From Zancudomyces culisetae (lineage: Eukaryota > Kickxellomycota > Harpellomycetes > Harpellales > Legeriomycetaceae): DNA of 19,625 nt. A program made the translations under genes and the position numbers. The notes beneath the pieces are model-generated. The model saw only the letters and a list, made by a program, of their open reading frames with translations, did not search any database and had not been told where the DNA came from. The stretch spans positions 1 to 19,625 of the forward strand of contig LSSK01000567.1 in the NCBI GenBank assembly GCA_001969505.1, read 5' to 3'. Positions 1 through 7,817 of the stretch are shown in pieces (positions within the stretch are counted from its first letter, which is position 1; every line of letters begins with the position of its first letter).

Positions 1-176
1 TGTCAGAATGACATATCTCCACACTTTCCCCACATAAATAAGATTATATTTGTCTCACAATATTATGGAGTTAATTTCAGACACATAGTATTGGTTATAA
101 ATAACCACATATAAATTATATAAGATACTACACCATTAATTGTTATAGTAAATTTCATATATAACCCTAGCTAAAA

Positions 177-204
177 GATTTTATCGCAACTCAGCGATAA
201 AATC
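177..204. repeat. Perfect 11-bp inverted repeat with 6-nt loop
   Basis: GATTTTATCGC (177-187) and GCGATAAAATC (194-204) are exact reverse complements separated by AACTCA. The arms contain GC pairs, so this is more than an A/T chance palindrome. It would form a stable hairpin in RNA or cruciform DNA. Its function is unknown. Confidence 0.85.
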
Positions 205-2166
205 ATATTTCATAGTCCATAGTAATTTAAGCTTATAATAATAAAGTTACCTTAATATATTCTTGACACATAACTACAGTTAACTAGTTATTTTAGGAAG
301 GTGCTGGACCAATTTTAAACATTAAGTAATAGTGATTACAGCTTCGTCGTACTGTAATACACTCAATATTTTTATACAATTTTTCATACGACAAAAAAAA
401 TTTTAACTTGACTACTATATACTCATATAACCACTTTTAAAGATTCTTTATTTTAGTTTTGATATTGCTGTTAATAGAATAATTTGGTATCTATATGAAT
501 CAAGTACATTAAAATAGACCCTATAAATTTTTTTATATAATACTTGTTTAGACATATTTTTAACTTTTTTTGGGAAATCAAAGTTTTAAATCGTATACCT
601 CGGAAATTGGAGATGAAAGTGGCAAAGAAATGATCTACATATTAATCCGTTTAGTATAAAGTTGTGGGTGGAAGGTATACGGAACGACCAGTAAATTTTT
701 AATACAGCGATATTACAATTAGCTATTTTCAGTTTTCTTTGTGGTACCATGTGCAGTATAAAATTTGAAGGCTCTAGCACCACACAAAATCAAAACCAAC
801 AAGCTCGAACAAAAAAGCATGGATCCAGCAGCTCATAGGCAAAATAGTAATATGTGTAAACCTCACTATTTATTTGCTACAAGCACTATGACGCTTTATA
901 ATTTTCACATATCAAATTATTTGCGAAATGGTTTATGCTCTAAATTAATCTGTAGCTGTGTATATTTGAATTAAAGTTCATCTACACAACATAGTTTGCT
1001 AAGTTGTACCATCATATTAATAAATGTGATTGTAAATTTTTATTCTATTCATCCACTAATAAGCGCATAGTCATAAAACACGTTTTGTTCTTCAAAAATA
1101 TTCCTTGTGCAAAATACTAGCGTTCATCCATTTATTCTAGGAGTCAATATGGCATGTATTATTTTGCAGATAGATTGTGAAATAAGGCGGTCTCTGTGCG
1201 ACCTACAGTTATTATTTGTTCCCTTTATGTTTTTCTCTTGGAAAAGCATGACTTATAAGTTCAATGGGTACAGTTATTGTTTTTCTCGACAATTACTAGA
1301 AAAAGCCTAAATTGGAAAATATAATATAAGAAGGAATCTCGATTCTTTTATTAAGAGTCATCATTATAAATTTTGTTACGCAAACTTTATCACCAAATGC
1401 TAGTAAACATAAGTGCAAGAATTACGGCTTGGTGGTGCTATTCCAAGCTCAAATAAAACATGCACTCAGACCTGGAAGTAGCTGGATGGTGCTATGTACC
1501 GAGTTAGTTTATTTTCGCCTAAAAGCTAAGCATTATTTTTCATTAGAGATGGTCAGACCAGCTTGTCACTGTCCTTCAATAAAATAGATTTGCTCTTTTG
1601 TAAAAGTTACCATTCAAGAAAAAAGTTAACTTTATTTCGCCTATATAGTTGTGACAAACTTTTTGTGAATAACATCGAATGTTATTATTTTAGTGATTAA
1701 ACTACGAAGTACCACTCTAAAACCTTATGTAACTTGAAAAAAGTAAGTCAGAGTAAGCAACTAATTGGTGAGCAATGGTCGAATGATATAATTTAGTGCC
1801 AATTTCTGCTGATGACTATCAATTAACCCATTTAAAAACTGCTAGCAAAAGGCGAAAATTAATAATGCGCTCTTATAAGCTTGATAGTGGCTAGTTACCT
1901 GATCCCAAAAACGAAAAAATGATAAAAAATGCATGCTGTATTTATCTTTGCAAACAGAAGAAACAATGAAGGGTTGTGAGGAACGAGTTAAATGGAGACT
2001 TGGTGGACATACTCAACCAGAGGCATGGTCAATGAAATGGATAAAATGGCATGTGAAGCATATCATTTGTAATTCCTTGGGTAAGGGGACGCAATGAGGT
2101 TTACCAATGCGTAGCGAATAATGTTACATAATAAGTTCACTTTCCTTTTTGGGATTTCTCAATTTT

Positions 2167-2201
2167 GAAAAAAGAAAAAAGAAAAAAGAAAAAAGAAAAA
2201 A
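2167..2201 (+). repeat. Tandem heptamer (GAAAAAA)x5
   Basis: Five perfect head-to-tail copies of GAAAAAA. It is purine-only on this strand and lies about 1.1 kb upstream of the glycerol kinase start. It looks like a simple minisatellite and may disfavour nucleosomes. An AGGGG pentamer follows it directly (2203-2207). Confidence 0.9.
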
Positions 2202-3247
2202 TAGGGGAAACCAGAACTTTTCCTATTTGCTTTTAATTATTAAATTAGATTTTGAGACCATACATTGATTGAATAGAGTTGATGAGAAAAAAATTAAAGA
2301 AATCAGTTCACAAAAAAGCTGCAATTAAAGACCAACTTTTGTCATTTTGTAATTGTAAAACCACTTTCACATGTTGGAAATTTAACGATAATTTTTGACC
2401 TCCGGGTTAAACGAGTTTTAATAGGGAAAGTGAGCACTTCGAATTAAAAATTAATTGATCCAACCGCAAAAGTGGCCTCTTGAAATATACCAACACATAA
2501 TCACAATTTGGAACAAAAAAGTAATGGACAACAAAAGAAAAATAACAAGCAAAAAAAAAAGAAAATAGCAGGCAAAAAAAAATAGAGAATGTTAGACCTT
2601 ATGTATGTCACATACTTGTATTAAATTTGGTCATGAGAGAAAGATGATTGTAGAATAGAATTCCAGAGCATTACAAGAGATACTTTTGTAGCGCAAGAGT
2701 GGAAAACCGAAAAAAAGGAATAGAAAGATAAAAGACCACCTTAACAAGGGGGAAGAGAGATCGCACAAGAAATGCTGAAGAAATGGTTTGAAACAGAATA
2801 TTACAAAATGACCACTCTTAAATCACATGAAAATTTGTAAACCGACAATTTGACCATAAATTATGTTATAAGGTAGCTAATTTGAACTTCCAAGCTATAC
2901 AATTGCCTGAATAATGTAAGGTTTATGTAAAAAAATGCTTGTTAAAAAGGTCAAAAAAATAAGCACCATCCGATATGTTTTCTTAATACGGATTTTCAGA
3001 AAAGATTGTGATAGCTAAACTGGGCAAACGCAAATGTGTTAACGTAAGGTGAGGGGGTAGGTAATTTGGAATAAACAAAAAATTCTTATGGAACGATTTG
3101 TGCTTGAGCTAAATAAATTAAGGTTCACATTGATAATAACAAAGTAAAGAAGGGGGAGGGAATAAGTGAGAATCATCAGTTTTCAATTTTTGATACGAGA
3201 AATAGAGTACGCTCATAAAAATAGTGTAATTAATGAAAACACAAAAA

Positions 3248-3260
3248 TTTATATAAAGGG
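3248..3260 (+). promoter_or_regulatory. TATA-like element of the glycerol kinase gene
   Basis: TTTATATAAAGGG contains a consensus TATATAAA (3250-3257). It lies 85 bp before the favoured start codon at 3335 but only 16 bp before an in-frame ATG at 3266. Fungal transcription normally starts tens of bases beyond the TATA box, so the transcript probably begins after the 3266 ATG. This is inferred from spacing only. Confidence 0.55.
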
Positions 3261-3334
3261 TATGGATGACCCGGAGACGTGAAACAAAAAAAAAACTCAC
3301 ATATCCATCGGCTAACAAGAGAAAAAATACTGCA

Positions 3335-4828
3335 ATGGAAAACAAGTTTGTAGGCTCAATTGATCAGGGAACATCATCCTCAAGGTTCTTGATTTTTGAC
3401 CACACAGGAAAGGTTGTAACATCCCACCAAATTGAATATTCCAACGTTTACCCACAGCCAGGATGGGTACAAAATGACCCAAATGAAATCTTGAGCTCTG
3501 TTGAAGACTCTGTGGAGCAATGTGTTGAGAGTTTCGTGAAACTTGGTCACTCTGTATCTGATATTGTCGCAGTTGGTATTACTAACCAACGTGAGACCAC
3601 TGTTGCCTGGGATTCAGAAACTGGTGAGTGTTTGACCGACGCCATTATATGGAATGACACACGCACAAGAGACATTGTTCAAAGATTGACACAAAAGGAT
3701 GCCGACTCGGAAATCCCAACCATTTGTGGTTTGCCACTCGCTACATACTTCAGTGCAGTCAAGATGGTGTGGATGTTGGAGAATGTTGATGCAGTCAAAA
3801 AGGCCAATGAAAAAGGCACTCTTCGCTTTGGTACTGTTGATTCGTGGATTATTTACAAACTCACTGGTAAACACGTCAGTGATGTTACCAATGCTAGCAG
3901 AACCATGTTGATGGATCTCAAGACACTACAATGGAGCGACAAGTCATGTGAGTTCTTTGGAATCAACAAGTCATGCCTAGCTGAAATCAGATCATCCTCC
4001 GAAGTATATGGACAAATCGCACGCGGTGCATTGAAAGGTGTAAGCATAGCTGGTGATCTTGGAGATCAACAGGCTGCAACAGTCGGACAACTATGCTTTA
4101 GTCCTGGTGAAGCAAAGAATACTTATGGAACAGGTTGTTTCATGCTTTTCAACACCGGAGAAACTCCAATCTTCTCCAAGAACGGTCTTTTGACAACTGT
4201 TGCGTACCAACTTGGTCCAAATGAAAAGCCAACTTATGCTCTTGAGGGATCAATCGCAGTAGCTGGATCAGCAATCCAATGGCTCCGTGATAAGGTCGGA
4301 CTCATTTCTAATGCACCACACGTAAACACCCTTGCAGAATCCGTTAGTGATAACGGCGGTGTATACTTTGTAACAGCTTTCTCAGGACTATTCGCACCAT
4401 ACTGGAGAGATGATGCCAGAGGTGTTATTACTGGTTTGACACAGTACGCCACTGGAGGACACATTGCTCGTGCAACACTCGAATCAGTATGCTACCAAAC
4501 CAAGGACATTCTCGATGCCATGAATGCTGACAGTGGAACCGAACTCAAGAAGCTCCGTGTAGATGGTGGTTTGACAAATTCTGATCTCACCATGCAAATC
4601 CAGGCTGATATTCTTGGAATTGAAGTAATCAGACCAGAGATGCGCGAAACTACCGCATTTGGTGCTGCCATTGCCGCTGGTCTCGCCGTCGGCTTTTGGA
4701 AGGACAAGAGCGAGATTGCAGGACAAAGCGTTACCAAATTGTTCATAAGCACCATTTCTGATGAAAAGCGACAACAAATGGTCTCAGGATGGAAGAAGGC
4801 CGTCGAAAAGAGCTTTGGATCTGTATAA
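3335..4828 (+). CDS. GUT1: Glycerol kinase (FGGY carbohydrate kinase family)
   Basis: Catalyses ATP + glycerol to sn-glycerol 3-phosphate, the entry step of glycerol use and a source of lipid backbone. The 497-residue product matches the family length (about 500, as in bacterial GlpK). Visible marks are the N-terminal phosphate-binding DQGTSSSR (residues 10-17), NQRET, the FGGY-type block around YFSAVKMVWML, DSWIIYKLTG, GDLGDQQAA with the likely catalytic Asp244, GTGCFMLFNTG, and the ATP-binding C-terminal DGGLTNSDLTMQIQADI region. The frame stays open upstream to an ATG at 3266, which would add a basic 23-residue stretch. The 3335 ATG is preferred because family homology begins just after it and the TATA-like element is too close to 3266. 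The 709-residue S. cerevisiae Gut1 is longer; this gene resembles the compact form of other fungi, animals and bacteria. There is no C-terminal peroxisomal SKL signal, so a cytosolic location is likely. Confidence 0.95.
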   Translation: MENKFVGSIDQGTSSSRFLIFDHTGKVVTSHQIEYSNVYPQPGWVQNDPNEILSSVEDSVEQCVESFVKLGHSVSDIVAVGITNQRETTVAWDSETGECLTDAIIWNDTRTRDIVQRLTQKDADSEIPTICGLPLATYFSAVKMVWMLENVDAVKKANEKGTLRFGTVDSWIIYKLTGKHVSDVTNASRTMLMDLKTLQWSDKSCEFFGINKSCLAEIRSSSEVYGQIARGALKGVSIAGDLGDQQAATVGQLCFSPGEAKNTYGTGCFMLFNTGETPIFSKNGLLTTVAYQLGPNEKPTYALEGSIAVAGSAIQWLRDKVGLISNAPHVNTLAESVSDNGGVYFVTAFSGLFAPYWRDDARGVITGLTQYATGGHIARATLESVCYQTKDILDAMNADSGTELKKLRVDGGLTNSDLTMQIQADILGIEVIRPEMRETTAFGAAIAAGLAVGFWKDKSEIAGQSVTKLFISTISDEKRQQMVSGWKKAVEKSFGSV

Positions 4829-5236
4829 TTAAACGGATGCGTACCTTTTTGCCTTTTTTTCTATTTCTCCATTGTTGGAAAAGTTTAATTTTAGTACTAG
4901 TATTTTTACGTTTTTGAATCAGATTGTTATCGATATAGTAGGATAGATGTAATCTCATCAAAGAATAATAGATTTAAGATGAATTTCAACTGCTGAACCG
5001 TTTATATGAAATACAACTGAACATACCATTACAAAAACGAGAAAAGGTGGTGGATATCTGTCTTTATTTGACATTTTCTGTTGAGTGCATTTTTGTGTTT
5101 TGCTGCTGCTTTTGATATTGTATAATAATATGTGTTTAATCAGGAGCATCATTAGCATGTTTAGACGAGAACCAAAAAAAAAACGACAAAATGTTGAATA
5201 GGATGTGGATCTGTTGTTAGTGTTGATTAAAATCCT

Positions 5237-5254
5237 CTTTAACCATAGTTAAAG
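5237..5254. repeat. Short inverted repeat CTTTAAC-CATA-GTTAAAG
   Basis: A perfect 7-bp inverted repeat with a 4-nt spacer in the glycerol kinase-NOP58 spacer. It could be a dimeric factor site or a chance palindrome. Nothing around it resolves this. Confidence 0.5.
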
Positions 5255-5447
5255 GTCGAGGTATAACTAAAGCCAAAATAATCAAGGGATAGGATGCGAT
5301 TAAATTGCGGCGCAAATATATTGCTAGCTTTTGCTATAATCTTATGGGCAACTTAGTTTTGGGTATTTAAGGAATTGATCCAATGGTATCATGATCTAAA
5401 TATGCTATTATGATTTCTATTTGCATTTTTCAGCCTATTCCTAGTTG

Positions 5448-5468
5448 CCCCCCCCTTTATATAAATAA
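5448..5468. promoter_or_regulatory. C8 tract followed by TATA-like element
   Basis: Eight C residues (5448-5455) run directly into TTTATATAAATAA (5456-5468). The TATA-like core is palindromic and could direct transcription either way. It is about 390 bp before the NOP58 start, far for a core promoter. On the minus strand it reads TTTATATAAAGGG, the same 13-mer found before glycerol kinase. Confidence 0.35.
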
Positions 5469-5548
5469 ATAGCAGCATCAAAATAGCAAAGAAAAAAAAA
5501 AGTTATGGGTGGGTAAACTGGGAAATGTATCTGGAAGCTGTAGGAGAG

Positions 5549-5665
5549 AAAAAAAAATTTTTTTTTTCGTTTTTTAAACTGAAAAAAGTGCTGGTCAAAA
5601 AAAAAAAAAATTTTTTTTCCTTCAACTTTGATTCTGTAAACACATGTAAGAAAAAAAATTTTTTT
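5549..5665. promoter_or_regulatory. Three A-tract/T-tract palindromes, RRPE-like, upstream of NOP58
   Basis: A9T10 (5549-5567), A14T8 (5597-5618) and A8T7 (5651-5665) have A-to-T junctions 53 and 48 bp apart, ending about 190 bp before the NOP58 ATG. Each contains AAAAATTTT, the core of the RRPE element (TGAAAAATTTT) that marks ribosome-biogenesis promoters in budding yeast and is bound by Stb3. Poly(dA:dT) tracts also exclude nucleosomes, so they may act structurally. No PAC element (GATGAG) was seen nearby. Confidence 0.5.
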
Positions 5666-5851
5666 GAGGTGAAATTAGTTTAACAAAAATAAAATAAAAA
5701 AATACTAAAGTGTGGAAAATCCAAGTATTGATTAGTGATCAAGAGTAAAGAAAATCAATCAAGGCTCAAGAGATTTTGTACAATACTTTAGGAACAACTT
5801 TGCAATACAACCAAAAAAAAAGAACATAGAAAAAGGGAGAGTGTAAAGAAA

Positions 5852-7453
5852 ATGTTGGTACTATTTGAAACGGCAGCAGGCTTTGCGCTATTTAAAATGT
5901 TGGGGGAGTCGAAGCTAAAGAAAATCGAGAATATACACAAGGAATTCGAAAGTGTAGAGAAGGCCAACAATATGGTCAAGTTGAAGGAGTTTTATAAATT
6001 CGACAACACAGTAAGCGCCTTGTCAGCAGCAACAGGCTTGATCGAGGGCAAGATCAGCAAGGAACTAAAGAGCTTGTTGACAGACAAAATCAAGGAGAAG
6101 GAATGGAAAGAAGAAAAGTTGGTCGTATCTGATCCAAAACTGGGAAGTGCAATCACAAAAAAGTTGGGAATCAAGGTGGTGTCTGATTCAAGCATGAACG
6201 AGCTGTTCAGAGGAATAAGAACACAGTTGAATGGACTGCTTTCAAACGTTGCAGAAAAGGATTTGTCGGCTATGGAACTTGGTTTGGCACATTCGCTTTC
6301 TAGATACAAGCTCAAGTTTTCATCAGACAAGATTGATACAATGATTATCCAGGCGATTTCAATTTTGGATGATTTGGATAAGGAGTTGAACACATATGCC
6401 ATGAGAGTAAAGGAATGGTACGGATGGCACTTCCCAGAAATGGGCAAGATTATTGTTGACAACCAGGCATATGCACGAGTTATCAAGAAGGCAGGAATGA
6501 GACACATGATATCATCAACAGATCTATCTGATATTCTTCCTGAAGAATTGGAGACAGAGATCAAAGAAGCAGCAGAGATAAGTATGGGAACAGAGATCAA
6601 TGAAGTAGATTTGGAAAACATTAGCGCACTATGTGACCTGATTATCGGCATTTCAGAACATAGAAACCAGCTGTACGAATACTTGAAGAACCGAATGACA
6701 GCAATTGCACCAAATCTGACAGCCCTGGTTGGTGAAATGGTTGGAGCACGACTTATTTCACGAGCAGGATCGCTGATGACACTAGCCAAGTATCCTGCAT
6801 CAACAGTACAGATTCTTGGAGCAGAAAAGGCATTGTTCAGAGCATTGAAGACCAAACACGACACACCAAAGTATGGATTGATATATCACGCCAGTTTGGT
6901 TGGACAGGCAGGACCCAAGATCAAGGGTAAGATTGCACGTATTACAGCGACAAAGGCATCGATCTCCGCCAGAGTTGATGCATTGACTGATGACAATAAC
7001 CAAGAAAGCACCAGTGGACAAGTTGGACTCGATGCACGCGCCAAGATTGAGACTAGATTGCGGATGTTGGAAGGACGCTTTGCTGCCAAGGCATCCAAGA
7101 CCGAGAGAACCAAACTCAAGGCCAACGTCAACAACTTTACCAAGGTTTCAACAGATAAAACCGGGCCTTCTTATAACGCAAAGGCTGATTTCACTGCTAG
7201 CAAGCCAGGCAATAAGAGATCACTTACTGATGATGCTGATGCTTCTGGAGAGGCACCAGTAAAAGAAGACTCAGAGCCAGCACCAAAGAAAGCCAAGTCT
7301 GATAAGAAAGAAAAGAAGGAGAAGAAGGAGAAGAAGGAAAAGAAAGACAAGGAGGAGAAGAAGGACAAAGAAGAAAAGAAAGAGAAGAAGGAAAAGAAAG
7401 AAAAAAAAGACAAGAAGGAGAAAAAAGAGAAAAAAGAAAAGAAAAAGGATTAA
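5852..7453 (+). CDS. NOP58: NOP58, core protein of box C/D snoRNPs
   Basis: Nucleolar scaffold protein that, with Nop56, fibrillarin and Snu13, forms the box C/D snoRNP guiding 2'-O-methylation and pre-rRNA processing. The 533-residue product is close to the human and yeast proteins (about 510-530). The N-terminus MLVLFETAAGFALFK is the family's conserved start, which fixes the ATG. The NOP5NT domain is followed by the NOSIC/coiled-coil region with EWYGWHFPEMGK, then the Nop domain with IAPNLT (residues 285-290) and the GAEKALFRALK block that contacts the Snu13-K-turn surface. The C-terminus (from residue 485) is a run of KKE/KKD repeats, characteristic of Nop56/Nop58 and likely to act in nucleolar targeting. 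CTG encodes conserved leucines here, including the Leu of APNLT. It is intronless. The length and the N-terminal start favour Nop58 over its paralogue Nop56. Confidence 0.97.
   Translation: MLVLFETAAGFALFKMLGESKLKKIENIHKEFESVEKANNMVKLKEFYKFDNTVSALSAATGLIEGKISKELKSLLTDKIKEKEWKEEKLVVSDPKLGSAITKKLGIKVVSDSSMNELFRGIRTQLNGLLSNVAEKDLSAMELGLAHSLSRYKLKFSSDKIDTMIIQAISILDDLDKELNTYAMRVKEWYGWHFPEMGKIIVDNQAYARVIKKAGMRHMISSTDLSDILPEELETEIKEAAEISMGTEINEVDLENISALCDLIIGISEHRNQLYEYLKNRMTAIAPNLTALVGEMVGARLISRAGSLMTLAKYPASTVQILGAEKALFRALKTKHDTPKYGLIYHASLVGQAGPKIKGKIARITATKASISARVDALTDDNNQESTSGQVGLDARAKIETRLRMLEGRFAAKASKTERTKLKANVNNFTKVSTDKTGPSYNAKADFTASKPGNKRSLTDDADASGEAPVKEDSEPAPKKAKSDKKEKKEKKEKKEKKDKEEKKDKEEKKEKKEKKEKKDKKEKKEKKEKKKD
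7304..7450 (+). repeat. Lys/Glu/Asp repeat tail of NOP58 (purine-rich coding tract)
   Basis: Residues 485-533 consist only of Lys, Glu and Asp, built from KKE, KEE and KKD units. The coding strand is almost pure purine, broken only at Asp codons (GAC, GAT). KKE/D tails are known in Nop56, Nop58 and Cbf5/dyskerin. The mix of AAG/AAA and GAG/GAA codons suggests selection on the protein rather than only recent slippage. Confidence 0.9.
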
Positions 7454-7817
7454 TTAGTTGATGTTACTATAACGATTTATATTATAGCCTATACTTATTT
7501 ATTTTATATATTTTACTTGTTAATAAAGAACAAATACCCTAAATATATTAAATTCTTGTTCAACAACTCGGTTCTGTATCACTCATATGATGTATTTATA
7601 CACTTTTTTTGTAACTTGTCTCCAAATAGATGATTTTGTAAATGGACAAAAATGGATTTTGCTGCGGTAAATTAAATATTTAAGGTTTTAGTTTATTTTT
7701 TTTCTTATTTCTTTAGTCTGGATAATAACAGAAAACATCAAGAAACAAGTAATAAAAAAAGTAAAAAAGAGGCGAAAAACCAAGATAAAGAGAACAGGAA
7801 CGAGAACAAGAACAAAA
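7454..7817. other. NOP58-helicase spacer
   Basis: This 364-bp AT-rich tandem spacer carries the 3' end of NOP58 and the 5' region of the helicase gene. AATAAA at 7522-7527 is a plausible NOP58 poly(A) signal about 70 bp after the stop. A T-rich tract ending in CTTTAG (about 7691-7716) is followed by an A-rich purine leader directly before the helicase ATG. No small gene is supported. Confidence 0.7.
7522..7527 (+). terminator. AATAAA poly(A) signal, NOP58
   Basis: A canonical hexamer 69 bp past the NOP58 stop, in AT-rich DNA. Cleavage would be expected about 10-30 bases further on. Confidence 0.5.

Larger units (their letters stand above)
1..3249. other. AT-rich gene-free region left of glycerol kinase
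   Basis: This stretch has no open frame longer than about 75 codons and no recognisable protein, tRNA or rRNA. The short frames in it have no family resemblance or consistent codon pattern, so none is called. It contains a perfect 11-bp inverted repeat (177-204), a tandem heptamer (2167-2201), many A-runs, and five AGGGG pentamers on the + strand between 2084 and 3155. The last part must hold the glycerol kinase promoter. The rest may be plain intergenic DNA, decayed sequence, or the end of a gene outside the window. Confidence 0.6.
4829..5851. other. Glycerol kinase-NOP58 spacer
   Basis: This 1.0-kb AT-rich spacer separates two same-strand genes. No coding region is supported; small frames on the minus strand resemble nothing I know. 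No canonical AATAAA was seen in the first 150 bases after the glycerol kinase stop, so its poly(A) site must be diverged. The right half looks like the NOP58 promoter: a C8 tract next to a TATA-like element (5448-5468), three A/T palindromic tracts (5549-5665), and an A-rich purine leader before the start codon. Confidence 0.7.

Noticed and set aside
765-1310. Two + strand frames of 67-69 codons in the left region
   Set aside because: No recognisable domain, no codon pattern like the four real genes, and many in-frame-sized openings of this length are expected by chance.
1804-1905. CTGATGA-like C box and CTGA D box about 90 nt apart, possible C/D snoRNA
   Set aside because: The base before TGATGA is not a purine, there is no terminal stem, and the pairing is expected by chance in AT-rich DNA.
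4953-4960. CTCATC, the PAC element core on the reverse strand
   Set aside because: It is about 890 bp from the NOP58 start and a 6-bp match is common by chance.
5992-6864. 290-codon open frame on the minus strand inside NOP58
   Set aside because: It is a shadow of the NOP58 coding strand. The + frame is a full-length conserved protein and the minus translation resembles nothing.
5852-7453. Nop56 instead of Nop58
   Set aside because: The N-terminus MLVLFETAAGFALFK and the overall length match Nop58; Nop56 starts differently.
7691-7716. T-rich tract ending in CTTTAG, looking like a 3' splice site of a 5'-UTR intron before the helicase gene
   Set aside because: No convincing 5' splice site (GTATGT/GTAAGT) or branch-point motif (CTAAC) was found in the short spacer upstream, and the coding frame needs no intron.
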